A stretch of DNA of 64,000 bases from CALKCV01 sp964609515 (GCA_964609515.1 CAZSTZ010000005.1:8775-72774), one strand, 5' to 3'. Shown: positions 15,840 through 25,194, numbered from the stretch's first letter. Notes: generated by a model not told the origin, from the letters alone. Made by a program: numbers and translations.

Positions 15840-17252
15840 TTAAATCATAGATTTAAGGTTGCCCGCCGTTTCATTTAATTGTTGAGTGCTAACTTTAGTT
15901 TGAGCGATGCCGCTGGCACTTTCTTGGGCTGCTCTATTTAGAGAATTCATCGCATCGACTACTTGTTGAATGGCGATCGCCTGTTGTTTGGTATTAAGAG
16001 AAATTTGTTGGAGATTAACAGCAACATCATTAATAGCCCCCACAATATTCTCAACGGCCCTCGTTCCTTCTTCAGTTACTACTACCGTAGAATTAGTAGC
16101 ACTCTGAATATCCATAATTAAAGCGCTAATTTTCTCAGCCGACTGCCTGCTTCGATCGGCTAATTTCCTAATTTCAGCAGCCACCACCCCAAACCCTTTT
16201 CCATGTTCTCCCGCCCGCACCGCTTCCACGGAAGCATTTAAAGCTAACATATTAGTTTGATTGGCTAAATCGCTCGCCGCATTAGTAATAGTAGAAATTT
16301 GATTTAGGTGTTCGCTCAAACGTTGAATTTGCCTTTGCACCTCTTTCATTTTTTCTTTTAAACTAATCTTATCGCTGACAATTTGTTCCTGAGTTAAAGT
16401 ATTGCCGCTAGCTAAAAGTAAAACTCGATTTGCACCTTCCGATGCCGCTTGTGCTTGTTCGGCAGATTGTTGGGAAGAGGCCCCTAATTCATCCATGCTA
16501 GTAGTAGTTTGATTCACCGAAGAAGCTTGCTGCATAGCCACTCTTTCTTGCTCTTCTACCGTAATAGCAATTTCGTTAGCTGCAGTGGCGATCGCCGTAG
16601 CTTCTTGGTTCATTCTCCCCACAATAATTGAGATAATCCACAAACCGATCGCTAAGGCAAACACCAGAGATAAACCTGTAGAAATCCAAACCACTAATCG
16701 CAAATTATCTAAAGCTTCTTTTTGTTCGTTAACTCTCTCTTTAACGAGTTCTTCATTCCTATTTCTAATTATTTCTAAAAGAGTCACAATTTCGTTACTT
16801 AACTTTCGTTCGGAACCAAGGTTCCATTGTTCTATTGCCTCAGATGTTTTGTTTTCTTTGACTAATTGAATTAACTCTTGATTTCTCTCATTAATTTGAT
16901 TAACTCTATCGAGAAGATTGTTAATATTATTTTTTTGAATATCATCTTCTATTAGAGTGTTTAAATTAGTAAATATTTCCCGAACAATTATCCAAGCTTT
17001 TTCGTAATCTCTGGCTATTTCTTCATCATTTACTAATAAGTATCCTCTTATTTCCCTAGACAGCTTTGAAATATTAAAAGATAGTCTGCCAACTAGGGCA
17101 GCAACATCTCTGGATTTATTGAGGTTATCTGTGATTTCTTTAGCATGGTAGGCTCTAATATTAACTATTATAGAAGAGACAATAGACAAAAAAACTGGTA
17201 ACAAATATCCGGCAAAAATTAAAGTTCTTATTTTGGTCAGGTTATTGCCCAT
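15840..17252 (-). CDS. Methyl-accepting chemotaxis protein, four-helix-type sensor (paralogue A)
   Basis: 470 residues. TM1 at about 11-32 and TM2 at about 187-212 bracket a mostly helical periplasmic domain of about 155 residues (REIRGYLLVNDEEIARDY), of the 4HB/CHASE3 kind. The signalling domain follows TM2 at once, without an obvious HAMP. It has EEQERVAMQQASSVNQTTTSMDEL and the tip DLANQTNMLALNASVEAVRAGEHGKGFGVVAAEIRKLADRS. An AAGAGGAAAT ribosome-binding site precedes the ATG. It shares layout and much sequence with the next two receptors, indicating local gene duplication. A segment around residues 285-315 (TLTQEQIVSDKISLKEKM) diverges from the paralogues. Confidence 0.93.
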   Translation of the reverse strand: MGNNLTKIRTLIFAGYLLPVFLSIVSSIIVNIRAYHAKEITDNLNKSRDVAALVGRLSFNISKLSREIRGYLLVNDEEIARDYEKAWIIVREIFTNLNTLIEDDIQKNNINNLLDRVNQINERNQELIQLVKENKTSEAIEQWNLGSERKLSNEIVTLLEIIRNRNEELVKERVNEQKEALDNLRLVVWISTGLSLVFALAIGLWIISIIVGRMNQEATAIATAANEIAITVEEQERVAMQQASSVNQTTTSMDELGASSQQSAEQAQAASEGANRVLLLASGNTLTQEQIVSDKISLKEKMKEVQRQIQRLSEHLNQISTITNAASDLANQTNMLALNASVEAVRAGEHGKGFGVVAAEIRKLADRSRQSAEKISALIMDIQSATNSTVVVTEEGTRAVENIVGAINDVAVNLQQISLNTKQQAIAIQQVVDAMNSLNRAAQESASGIAQTKVSTQQLNETAGNLKSMI

Positions 17253-17284
17253 TATCTGCTTATTTCCTCTTACAATACTATCTC

Positions 17285-17318
17285 AGAAACCCGGTAATTC
17301 CGGCAAAACCGGGTTTCT
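17285..17318. repeat. Palindromic repeat, AGAAACCCGG family (copy between MCP genes)
   Basis: AGAAACCCGG at 17285 and CCGGGTTTCT ending at 17318 enclose TAATTCCGGCAAAA, a diverged centre. It lies in the 77-bp gap between two chemoreceptor genes. Confidence 0.82.
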
Positions 17319-17329
17319 TGAACTGCTCC

Positions 17330-18778
17330 CTACACTTGAGAATTCAAAAATTGAGCGGTTTCGCTCAATTTTTTAGTCCCTATTTGAGTTTGAGAAATCC
17401 CAATAGCATTTTCCTTAGCAGCAACGTTGAGGGCATTCATCGCCTCAACTACTTGTTGAATAGCAACAGCTTGCTCTTTTAGGGCGATCTCAATTTGTTT
17501 GGTACTCAATACCCCCTCATTTGCCGCCCGCGTCACCCCAGTAAATACCTCAGCAGTTTCCCTAGCAATTTTCTCTCCTTCAACCACATTAATATTTCCC
17601 TCCTGGATCGCTTTTACTGTTAAATTAATAGCCCCTTGAATTTCCGCAATTAAACTGTTAATTTCGTCCGCAGATAATTTACTTCGATCTGCCAATTTTC
17701 TAATTTCCTCCGCTACCACCGCAAACCCTTTTCCATATTCTCCCGCCCGCACTGCTTCGACGGAGGCATTAAGAGCTAACATATTAGTTTGGTTTGCTAA
17801 ATCCCTTACCAAACCCACGATATTATTTATTCGATCGGTTTGCTCCCTCAACAGATCTACTTGGAGAGCGATCGCCCCTACTTTATTTTTCAATAAAGTC
17901 ATTTTATCCAGGGAATTTTCCACCGCTTTAGTTCCCTCAAAAGCCAAACCTAATGTTTCCTTGGCACCCGCCGCCACCGAATTTCCTTGCTCTGCTGTAG
18001 CCTTAGAAGAAGCGTTCAACTCATCTATTGTAGTAGTAGTTTCATTAACTGCCGCCGCCTGTTTTTCAGCAGCTCTTTCTTGTTCTTCTGTAGCCCCTGC
18101 AATTTTATTTGAACTTTCGCTAATTGTATTTATCGTCTCCTTGACAGTGGCAACTATTGACTTGCTCAGATAATAACCAATTAGCGGTCCAATTAACAGA
18201 GCAATTATTACTAGCAAACTAAAAAAGACCAAGATTTTTTGGTAAACATTTCTGGCCTTTTCCCTTTCATCTTGCGCTATTTCAGACTGGAGATGCGTTA
18301 ATTCTCTAAGTTTGGCAGTTACAGGATCTATTACTTCATATAAAGGACCGTCAAAAGCTTCTAATTTAGCTAAATTTTCTACCTCTAAAATTTTTTCTAG
18401 TTCCTCAATCTCGATATTAGCAGGACCGAACAATATTTCTGCTTCTCTGATGAGTTTCTTTTCTTCTGGGGCGAGAAATGTTTGTTTGTAAGCCTCCCAA
18501 TTTTCATCTATTCTCTCCATGGCCTCTTTAATAGATTTCAAGGCTGCCTCTGGTTCTCTCATTCCCTCCCGAGTTTTGTTAACCTCATCTATAATTATTA
18601 TTGCATAATCGTCCGATACCTTTTTTAACAATTCCAAAGGAATTAATCGGTCGTCATAGACAGTTTCAATTTGCCTCTCCATGCGCCATAATGAATAAGT
18701 AGAATATGCAACAATCGCGGATATTATTATCCCTGGAATGATGAAGAATCCACAGTAAATTTTCGTTGTTAATTTCAT
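17330..18778 (-). CDS. Methyl-accepting chemotaxis protein, four-helix-type sensor (paralogue B)
   Basis: 482 residues. TM1 at about 9-30 and TM2 at about 185-208 enclose a helical ligand-binding domain of the 4HB_MCP kind (KKVSDDYAIIIIDEVNKTREG resembles the family start). The cytoplasmic signalling helices contain EEQERAAEKQAAAVNETTTTIDEL and the tip DLANQTNMLALNASVEAVRAGEYGKGFAVVAEEIRKLADRSK. No HAMP is seen. It is separated by only 23 bp from the upstream paralogue, so the two are surely cotranscribed. The C terminus IGTKKLSETAQFLNSQV lacks a CheR/CheB-tethering pentapeptide of the NWETF kind. Confidence 0.93.
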   Translation of the reverse strand: MKLTTKIYCGFFIIPGIIISAIVAYSTYSLWRMERQIETVYDDRLIPLELLKKVSDDYAIIIIDEVNKTREGMREPEAALKSIKEAMERIDENWEAYKQTFLAPEEKKLIREAEILFGPANIEIEELEKILEVENLAKLEAFDGPLYEVIDPVTAKLRELTHLQSEIAQDEREKARNVYQKILVFFSLLVIIALLIGPLIGYYLSKSIVATVKETINTISESSNKIAGATEEQERAAEKQAAAVNETTTTIDELNASSKATAEQGNSVAAGAKETLGLAFEGTKAVENSLDKMTLLKNKVGAIALQVDLLREQTDRINNIVGLVRDLANQTNMLALNASVEAVRAGEYGKGFAVVAEEIRKLADRSKLSADEINSLIAEIQGAINLTVKAIQEGNINVVEGEKIARETAEVFTGVTRAANEGVLSTKQIEIALKEQAVAIQQVVEAMNALNVAAKENAIGISQTQIGTKKLSETAQFLNSQV

Positions 18779-18801
18779 AAAATAGCTTTCAGGTAATGGT
18801 G

Positions 18802-20253
18802 CTAAATTAAAGACTTAAGCTCTAAAGCAGCTTCGTTCAGTTTTTGGATGCCTACCTTAGTTTGACTCAAACCGCTAGCAGTTTCTCTAGCTGCAGTATT
18901 CAGAGCATTCATCGCATCTACCACTTGTTTTACAGCGATCGCCTGCTGTTTTACATTCAAAGAAATTTGCTGGTTATTAACCACAACATTATTAACAGAA
19001 TCGGACACTCCACTAAAAGCATCAGCCGTTTCTCTGGCAATTTCTACTCCCGACTTAACGGTTTTTGTACCCTCTTCTGTTGCCATAACTGTCGAATTAA
19101 AAGCCGTCTGAATATCCGCAACTAAAACATTAATTCTCTCAGCCGATTTTCGGCTTTCATCTGCCAATTTCCTAATTTCAGAAGCCACCACCGCAAAGCC
19201 TTTTCCATGTTCTCCCGCCCGCACGGCCTCCACGGCAGCATTAAGGGCTAACATATTAGTTTGGGAAGCTAAATCGCTTACCAAAGTAGAGATATTACCA
19301 ATTTGATTAGTTTGCTCGCTCAAACGGATAATTTGTTGGGCGATCGCCCCTACCTTTTCATTCAAAGAAGCCATACCTTCTAAAGTATTATTAACTGCGC
19401 TACTTCCCCCTTTAGCTAAAGTTAAAGCTTGTCTGGCTGCAGCCGCAGCCGCCTCCGCTTGTTCCGCACTTGCTTGAGAAGACGCGCTTAATTCATCCAT
19501 CGTTGTCGTCGTTTGATTCACAGAAGCAGCTTGCTCGGAAGCCGTCCTTTCTTGTTCTTCTATCGTGGCAGAAATTTCCGTAGCAGAATCGGCTATTTTT
19601 TGTACTACTCCCTCGATGGTTCCGCTAATTCTGAAAGCAATGTTTAATGCCACGGTAATAGAAATAAAAATTAACAGTAACGAACCTAAAATCAAACACC
19701 ACAATAACCAGGTTAAATTCTTCTTTGCTTCCTTGGTTTCTTCCCCCAACAATCTCCGCTCTTCCCGAGAAAATTCTTCGCTCAGTCTTTCAAACTCATC
19801 AACATATTTTTTACCGTTTTCCGTATTAAATTTAGCTATAGCAGAGTCTTGGTTCCCCTCTTTTAGTAATTGAATAGCCTCTAGTGCAAAAACATTGAAA
19901 CTATTTTTAACCTCTCTCATTCGCTCCAAACGTTGTTTTTGGTCCTGCTTAACGATCGATTGCTCTGCCCTTTCAATCCCTTCATCAAATAAAAGGGAAG
20001 CAGCATTATATTCAGCAATTAATTTTTCATCCCTAACTGCTAGATAGCCATTAAAACTCCTGGCCATCCTCTCCCCAGCTACAGTAGTTTGATTGACATC
20101 TATAATCACATCTTGTACTCTCTCCACTTCTTGAAAAGTATCGAATACTTTCCTGGCAGTCCAGTTCGTAAAGCCCGCTAGTCCCAAAAAAAAAGCTACC
20201 GGAAAAGCATAGCCTATTAACAAACGTTCTCTCAGTTTTAATTTTTCAAGCAT
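18802..20253 (-). CDS. Methyl-accepting chemotaxis protein, CHASE3-like sensor (paralogue C)
   Basis: 483 residues. TM1 (about 11-30) begins with LRERLLIGYAFPVAFFLGLAG, followed by a helical extracellular domain with TVAGERMARSFNGYLAVRDEK, which resembles CHASE3. TM2 is at about 182-206. The signalling domain has EEQERTASEQAASVNQTTTTMDEL and the tip DLASQTNMLALNAAVEAVRAGEHGKGFAVVASEIRKLADES. HAMP appears to be missing, as in its neighbours. It is first of the receptor block after cheW, with a 165-bp gap holding a palindrome and heptamer repeats. Ligand unknown. Confidence 0.93.
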   Translation of the reverse strand: MLEKLKLRERLLIGYAFPVAFFLGLAGFTNWTARKVFDTFQEVERVQDVIIDVNQTTVAGERMARSFNGYLAVRDEKLIAEYNAASLLFDEGIERAEQSIVKQDQKQRLERMREVKNSFNVFALEAIQLLKEGNQDSAIAKFNTENGKKYVDEFERLSEEFSREERRLLGEETKEAKKNLTWLLWCLILGSLLLIFISITVALNIAFRISGTIEGVVQKIADSATEISATIEEQERTASEQAASVNQTTTTMDELSASSQASAEQAEAAAAAARQALTLAKGGSSAVNNTLEGMASLNEKVGAIAQQIIRLSEQTNQIGNISTLVSDLASQTNMLALNAAVEAVRAGEHGKGFAVVASEIRKLADESRKSAERINVLVADIQTAFNSTVMATEEGTKTVKSGVEIARETADAFSGVSDSVNNVVVNNQQISLNVKQQAIAVKQVVDAMNALNTAARETASGLSQTKVGIQKLNEAALELKSLI

Positions 20254-20288
20254 CTTTATTAATTGTTAATTGTTAATTGAAGTATCCC

Positions 20289-20321
20289 AGAAACCCGGTT
20301 TTTTTAAAAAACCGGGTTTCT
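20289..20321. repeat. Palindromic repeat, AGAAACCCGG family (perfect copy)
   Basis: A perfect 33-bp palindrome AGAAACCCGG...CCGGGTTTCT with a T7/A6 centre, between cheW and the receptor block. A degenerate second copy (TTTTCCAAAAAACCTAGTCTC) follows to about 20375, then CATTCCCCATTCC heptamers to about 20418. Confidence 0.9.
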
Positions 20322-20418
20322 TGAGTTTTTCAAATCGGTTTTCTTGGGTTTTCAGTTTTTCCAAAAAACCTAGTCTCTTGGGTTATGCCCCATTCCCCAT
20401 TCCCCATTCCCCATTCCC

Positions 20419-21615
20419 TCAAATATACTCTTCGATCGCCAACCCACCCTGCATCATAATTTTGGGCAAATCTACAATACTCATCATTTTATTCCCGTAC
20501 TTAGCAGTACCTATTAAATATTCTTCGTGGCTGTTAGCAGAATGCACCGCCGCCGGAATAGCTTTCATGTCTGAAGGGTTTAAATACATAACATCAAAAA
20601 CCTCCTCAACGATCGCCCCCGCCACCAGCTCTCCTACCTCTATTATCATCGCCTTACAAAAACTTTCTACTTTCCTAATTGGCAGATTCAAAACGCCGCG
20701 AATATCCACTAAAGTAACTATTTCCCCCCGGAGATTCATATTACCAACAATGCGAGAGGGAGTACAAGGAATTGGAGTTATTTTCTGAACGTCAGTAAAT
20801 TCGCGCACTACCTCCAAATTTATGCCAAAATATTCCTCGTTTAAACCGATAACAGCTAGGGGCATCAAACCAGTAAAATCTTCCCCAAAAGTTGGCTCCC
20901 TTAAACTTTTTGCTCTCTCGCGAAAAACAGCTCTTTCTTCTGGCGAAACCTTGGCAGCAAACAAAAAAGATTTTTTCTTATCCAGAGGAATCTTTTTATC
21001 CAGAGGTTCTTTTTCCTCTTGGTTATCTTCCTTCAAATTTGGCATTTCTAAATAGCGAATTAGATGTTGACTCGACAGCAACATCACAATATCATCTTCC
21101 ACCCTCGCAACCCCCGCCACAAAGCGTTCCCGTAGCGTTGCAGATGCAATATCGCTCTCAACCTCCTCTCCAACATCCCCATAAAGCTCTTTACTTATGG
21201 ACTTAGAGGGAATATTTTTTATCTCGAAAACTTCGCTAACAATAATCCCAATTTGCTCGTTTTTTTCAGAAACCCGGTTTTTTGAAAAAACCGGGTTTCT
21301 GGGATTTGAAAAAACCGGGTTTCCTGGGTTTGAAGGGTTTCTTGGATTTGAAAAAACCGGGTTTCTTGAATCGTGCAACTCTAGTACGATAACGCTATCT
21401 GTTAAGGAATATTCTTGAGGTTCGTATCCCAAGCAGATATTAACATCAACCATGGGTAAAATATCTCCCCGAAGGTCGATAACCCCAACAATAATAGGTG
21501 GAGTTTGGGCGATCGCCGTCACCTCTGGCAGCAAAAAAATTTCCTTAACCGAGAGCGCTTCCACCCCATAAAGCGCCCCCTTCACCGAGAATAGCAGATA
21601 TGGCAGATTTTCCAT
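20419..21615 (-). CDS. cheW: Double-CheW-domain coupling protein
   Basis: A 398-residue adaptor that links receptors to CheA. Two CheW folds are visible: residues about 5-190 (YLLFSVKGALYGVEALSVKEIF, VIDLRGDILPMVDV) and about 250-395 (LPLAVIGLNEEYFGINLEVVREF, NLRGEIVTLVDIRGVL). They are joined by a charged linker with PLDKKIPLDKKK. The first domain is interrupted at residues about 83-117, between strands SVIVLEL and IGIIVSEV, by repeat-derived RNPVFSNPRNPSN-type sequence. A normal CheW is about 150-180 residues; tandem CheW proteins exist in other complex chemosensory systems. It lies between cheR (61 bp upstream) and the receptor block. Confidence 0.92.
   Translation of the reverse strand: MENLPYLLFSVKGALYGVEALSVKEIFLLPEVTAIAQTPPIIVGVIDLRGDILPMVDVNICLGYEPQEYSLTDSVIVLELHDSRNPVFSNPRNPSNPGNPVFSNPRNPVFSKNRVSEKNEQIGIIVSEVFEIKNIPSKSISKELYGDVGEEVESDIASATLRERFVAGVARVEDDIVMLLSSQHLIRYLEMPNLKEDNQEEKEPLDKKIPLDKKKSFLFAAKVSPEERAVFRERAKSLREPTFGEDFTGLMPLAVIGLNEEYFGINLEVVREFTDVQKITPIPCTPSRIVGNMNLRGEIVTLVDIRGVLNLPIRKVESFCKAMIIEVGELVAGAIVEEVFDVMYLNPSDMKAIPAAVHSANSHEEYLIGTAKYGNKMMSIVDLPKIMMQGGLAIEEYI
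21268..21366. repeat. In-frame cluster of AGAAACCCGG palindromes inside cheW
   Basis: A complete 33-bp palindrome (21268-21300) is followed by partial copies (GAAAAAACCGGGTTTCCTGGG, GGGTTTCTTGG, GAAAAAACCGGGTTTCTTG). On the coding strand it gives 35 extra residues rich in Asn, Pro and Phe without a stop or frameshift. It falls between two beta strands of the first CheW domain. Confidence 0.95.
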
Positions 21616-21675
21616 TCTTTTCTCAATTATTTTTAATTTTTGATTTGCGATTACTCATTATCAAAACAGTGTACC

Positions 21676-23208
21676 CTAATTTTTTAATAACAACTGCTTT
21701 AAGTATTTAATAAAGTCTGATGCTGCGATTTCACCCCGATATTCTACAAGAGCATTTTCTGGCAACTTTTTTAGTAATTCCAAAGCAGTATTTTTCATCT
21801 TTCTCGCTCTCATAGTCTGCCCCTCGTTCTCATAAATATCTGCCAATTCCACATAAGCAGATATCGACGAAGGGCAAAGATAGATAATTCTTTTTAATAA
21901 GGTCTTTGCTTTTTCTCTTTCTCCTCTTTCTTCAGCAATATGCACCAATAAATAATAAGGATTAACTGAAAAATTCTCTACTTCTATCGCTTTTTTACAA
22001 TACAATTCAGCGCGATCGTACTCCCCTAAATTAGCATAAATTTGAGCTATCAGGCAATAAGCATCATAATTTTGGGAATCTGATTCTAGCGCTTTTTCTG
22101 CCTTTTCAATAGCCCCAACGTATTGTTTCTGCTTAAATAAAGTTTCAGCCTCAGCCAAAACACTCTCGGGAGCGCTCTTTTTTGTAACTTCTCCCGTTAC
22201 CATTCTCGGAATAATTAGTTCTTTTTCTTTTTGGTAACTCTCGCTATAATTACCCGATTTTATTTTTATTGGTGGCATAGCAGAAGATAAAAAAATATTG
22301 CTTTTTTTTCTAGTTTTATCCTCGGCTCTATCCTGAAATTCTCTTTGAAATTTCAACCATCGATCTTCAACATTTTCTGAGTTTTCTTCCCTGCTTTTTT
22401 GATAAACCAAAGATTCTGGAAAAATTCTCACCTTAAATCCAGCCAGATTTTGACCGTGAAGTTCCGCATGGGCTGTTATTAAATAGCCTTCCGACCTCAA
22501 AGCTTCATAAAATTTTCCGAGCGCTAATGAAATCTGCTCTGGCTTAAAGTAAACAAACACATTTCGACATACTATTAAATCTAGATTATCCGGAAAATCA
22601 TCTTGTACTAAATTATGCTTGCAAAACTTAACCATTTTCCGAATTTCATCATCAATTTTCCACTCCCCTTTTATCTTTTCAAAATAAAGATTTTTTCGGG
22701 AACTATCTAATTGCCTAAACGACCAAGAACTATAAATACCTTTCTCTGCTTTTTCCAAAACTACTTCATTGATATCGGTTCCTAAAATAAAAATCTTCCA
22801 ATCTTGCCAGTCCGGAATCAATTCTCTAACCAATATTGCCAAAGAATAAGGCTCTTCACCCGTCGAACATCCCGCACTCCAAAGTCGTAATGTTTTGCTC
22901 TTTGATAAACGTTTTTGGGCGATCGATTCGGGTAGCAATACGTTTTGTAGTAAATTAATTTGTCCGCGATCGCGAAAAAAATAAGTTTCTGTCGTTGTTA
23001 AATTAATTATCAGTTTTTCCCATTCTGACTTTCCCGCTGCCGTCTGGCTCTTCAATAGCTGATAATACTCTTCGGAATTGGCAATTTTTAAGCTTTTCAT
23101 CCTCCCTAAAATTTTCTGACTTAAATTACCCAAATCTTGCGCTCGTATTTGCAACCCAGTTTCCTTGGCGATCGTCTTACTAAATAATTCTAATAAAGAT
23201 GTTTTCAT
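21676..23208 (-). CDS. cheR: Chemotaxis methyltransferase CheR with C-terminal TPR domain
   Basis: 510 residues. The N-terminal part (about 1-275) is a SAM-dependent methyltransferase that methylates receptor glutamates. It has an all-helical N subdomain, LRLWSAGCSTGEEPYSLAIL (SAM-binding loop), ILGTDINEVVLEKAEKGIY and DLIVCRNVFVYF. After a linker, residues about 365-500 form tetratricopeptide repeats (AIEKAEKALESDSQNYDAYCLIAQIYANLGEYDRAELYCKKAIEV and similar), as in FrzF/WspC-type CheR proteins, where the TPR mediates protein contacts. It is first in the minus-strand operon cheR-cheW-mcp-mcp-mcp-mcp-cheA-cheB. The start is ATG at 23208. Confidence 0.95.
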   Translation of the reverse strand: MKTSLLELFSKTIAKETGLQIRAQDLGNLSQKILGRMKSLKIANSEEYYQLLKSQTAAGKSEWEKLIINLTTTETYFFRDRGQINLLQNVLLPESIAQKRLSKSKTLRLWSAGCSTGEEPYSLAILVRELIPDWQDWKIFILGTDINEVVLEKAEKGIYSSWSFRQLDSSRKNLYFEKIKGEWKIDDEIRKMVKFCKHNLVQDDFPDNLDLIVCRNVFVYFKPEQISLALGKFYEALRSEGYLITAHAELHGQNLAGFKVRIFPESLVYQKSREENSENVEDRWLKFQREFQDRAEDKTRKKSNIFLSSAMPPIKIKSGNYSESYQKEKELIIPRMVTGEVTKKSAPESVLAEAETLFKQKQYVGAIEKAEKALESDSQNYDAYCLIAQIYANLGEYDRAELYCKKAIEVENFSVNPYYLLVHIAEERGEREKAKTLLKRIIYLCPSSISAYVELADIYENEGQTMRARKMKNTALELLKKLPENALVEYRGEIAASDFIKYLKQLLLKN

Positions 23209-23340
23209 ATTCTCTTTTTATAGGGAATAGGGAATAGGGAATGGAGAGATGGATTTTGAAGAAAAAAAAACGAAAAACAGTAAGTCTTTGATTTTTTTCC
23301 CCGTTAAGAGTTCCCCGTTCCCCGTTCCCTTCTTTTGACC

Positions 23341-25128
23341 TCAAGCAGGATAAATGCGCAAGCGTCGGTTTGGTTCATCACCAAAACTAGCAGACTTTAA
23401 GCGGTAATGTTCCACCAACTCGTGCTGCATTTTACGCACCTTTGAAGAACGCGGTAAAAGTTCCACAGGTTGCCCCTTAGGAATCACAATTTGTTCCACC
23501 GCCAAACGAGCTTCCTCCAAAGCCTCAATCTCATCTTCCGAACCTTGATTAGCAAATAAACTCAACGCAGCAAACTCGGGAGTGCTAAGCTCCTCCATAT
23601 CTAACAACCGTCGCAGAGCCTTAGCTACTTCAGGAAGAGAGTTATTTTTGATAACATGAATCGGGACGTGACGAGTTTTAGCCAGATGGCGCAACTTCGA
23701 TTGTTTGCGAGTATGCGAGCGCAAAGTCATCACCACATCAGCGCTATCAATATCCTTAGTCAAGACCACCGGCAAACCAAAAGTAGCGATCGCCTGTTCT
23801 ATGTGTTGGCGAGCGATCGCGTAAGGATAAACGTGCAAAGGCAAATCCTCACCGTTCGGGCCCCTCGACTCTGAAGGCCCTGCCATCGACAAAGACTCGT
23901 TCAACATCTGCTCGAAAGACTGGCGATCGTTCGGAGAACTCTCCACCGCCCCTCTCGACATCCCACCCCCTGCAGGCAAAGGCATCATATAACCAGAAGC
24001 CCGCAGGCCACCATTACCACAGTCGGTAACAGGCAGGTTATTACGGTCAGTAACAGGCAGGATGCCCGTTCTACCAGCCGATCCCTTCACAGATTCTCCC
24101 AAAGTCTGGCTCCTCGTCGTCGTGCCGTTGGCCAGCTCCTGAGTAATTCTGACCTCACCCGTCTCGGTGGTAGTTCGCACCTGAAGAGTCGGTTGACGAC
24201 CCCGCAAGAAAGCATCCACAGTAGCCGCCACATCTTCGTGAACGATCCAGCGCTGCCTTTCCCACATCTCCACGGCAACTTCAAAAGTAGGCGGCCCCTT
24301 CCGTTCCAAAACCGTCTTCTGAGAACCACGCCGCCGGGCCTCATCATCTCCCAGAGTTACCGCCTGCACCCCCCCAACCAAATCTGCCAAAGTCGGGTTC
24401 TTCAACAAATTTTCAATTTGATTTCCGTGAGCGGTACCCACCAGCATCACTCCTCGTTCCGCGATCGTGCGAGCTGCCATCGCCTCCAACTCCGTACCGA
24501 TCTCGTCAATGACAATTACTTCTGGCATATGATTTTCCACCGCCTCGATCATCACCTGATGCTGCAACTCCGGACGGGCCACTTGCATCCGGCGAGCCCG
24601 ACCGATGGCCGGGTGAGGGATATCTCCATCCCCAGCAATCTCGTTCGAGGTATCGATAATTACCACCCGTTTTTCTAATTCATCGGCCAGAACCCTGGCA
24701 ATTTCTCGCAAAGCAGTAGTTTTGCCCACCCCGGGCCTGCCCAACAACAAAATCGACCGACCGGTCTCCACCAAGTCGCGGATGCTGCCAATTGTCCCAA
24801 ACACTGCCCTACCGACGCGGCAGGTTAAACCGATAATTTCCCCAGTGCGGTTGCGGATGGCACTAATGCGGTGGAGGGTTTGTTCGATACCAGCGCGATT
24901 GTCGCTGCTAAAATGACCAACTCGTTCTATGGAATATCTGAGATCGTCCCGGGAAATAGGTCTGTCGCACAGGTATTCGGCTCGATCTGGAAAGCGGGCC
25001 TCTGGAAGGCGGCCCAAATCCATCACAATTTCAATCGAACTGTTTCGCTGGGAATGTTTTTCTAAAGGCCGTCTGATTTGTTCCGGCAGAATTTCTAGTA
25101 ACTTGTTGAGGTCGTCTGTAATTTTCAC
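23341..25128 (-). CDS. R3H-domain AAA ATPase (Ycf45-like)
   Basis: 595 residues, conserved in cyanobacteria and some plastids (ycf45). The ATPase core resembles the SpoIIIAA family: Walker A GRPGVGKTTAL at about 130-140, Walker B VIVIDEIGTELEA, and an arginine-rich DDEARRRGSQKTVLERKGPP segment. Near the C terminus is an R3H motif, HELVEHYRLKSASFGDEPNRRL, expected to bind single-stranded nucleic acid. The cellular role is unknown. The start is GTG at 25128. Residues about 352-367 (GRTGILPVTDRNNLPVTD) are translated from a repeat in the linker. Downstream of ldpA by 66 bp, so possibly in the ndhN-ldpA transcription unit. Confidence 0.88.
   Translation of the reverse strand: MKITDDLNKLLEILPEQIRRPLEKHSQRNSSIEIVMDLGRLPEARFPDRAEYLCDRPISRDDLRYSIERVGHFSSDNRAGIEQTLHRISAIRNRTGEIIGLTCRVGRAVFGTIGSIRDLVETGRSILLLGRPGVGKTTALREIARVLADELEKRVVIIDTSNEIAGDGDIPHPAIGRARRMQVARPELQHQVMIEAVENHMPEVIVIDEIGTELEAMAARTIAERGVMLVGTAHGNQIENLLKNPTLADLVGGVQAVTLGDDEARRRGSQKTVLERKGPPTFEVAVEMWERQRWIVHEDVAATVDAFLRGRQPTLQVRTTTETGEVRITQELANGTTTRSQTLGESVKGSAGRTGILPVTDRNNLPVTDCGNGGLRASGYMMPLPAGGGMSRGAVESSPNDRQSFEQMLNESLSMAGPSESRGPNGEDLPLHVYPYAIARQHIEQAIATFGLPVVLTKDIDSADVVMTLRSHTRKQSKLRHLAKTRHVPIHVIKNNSLPEVAKALRRLLDMEELSTPEFAALSLFANQGSEDEIEALEEARLAVEQIVIPKGQPVELLPRSSKVRKMQHELVEHYRLKSASFGDEPNRRLRIYPA
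24028..24074. repeat. In-frame AACAGGCAGGATGCC palindrome pair in the R3H ATPase gene
   Basis: Two copies of TAACAGGCAGG, the second extended to GGATGCCCGTTCTACC, lie within the coding sequence of the linker between ATPase and R3H domains. They belong to the same family as the copies at 13146, 45877, 46327, 54362, 55295, 55383 and 56806. Confidence 0.9.
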
Positions 25129-25194
25129 GATCTGCTATAGTCGTTTTATTCGGTAGTTTAAAAGTCGAAAGGTTGGGCGAACAGAACTTGCCTG

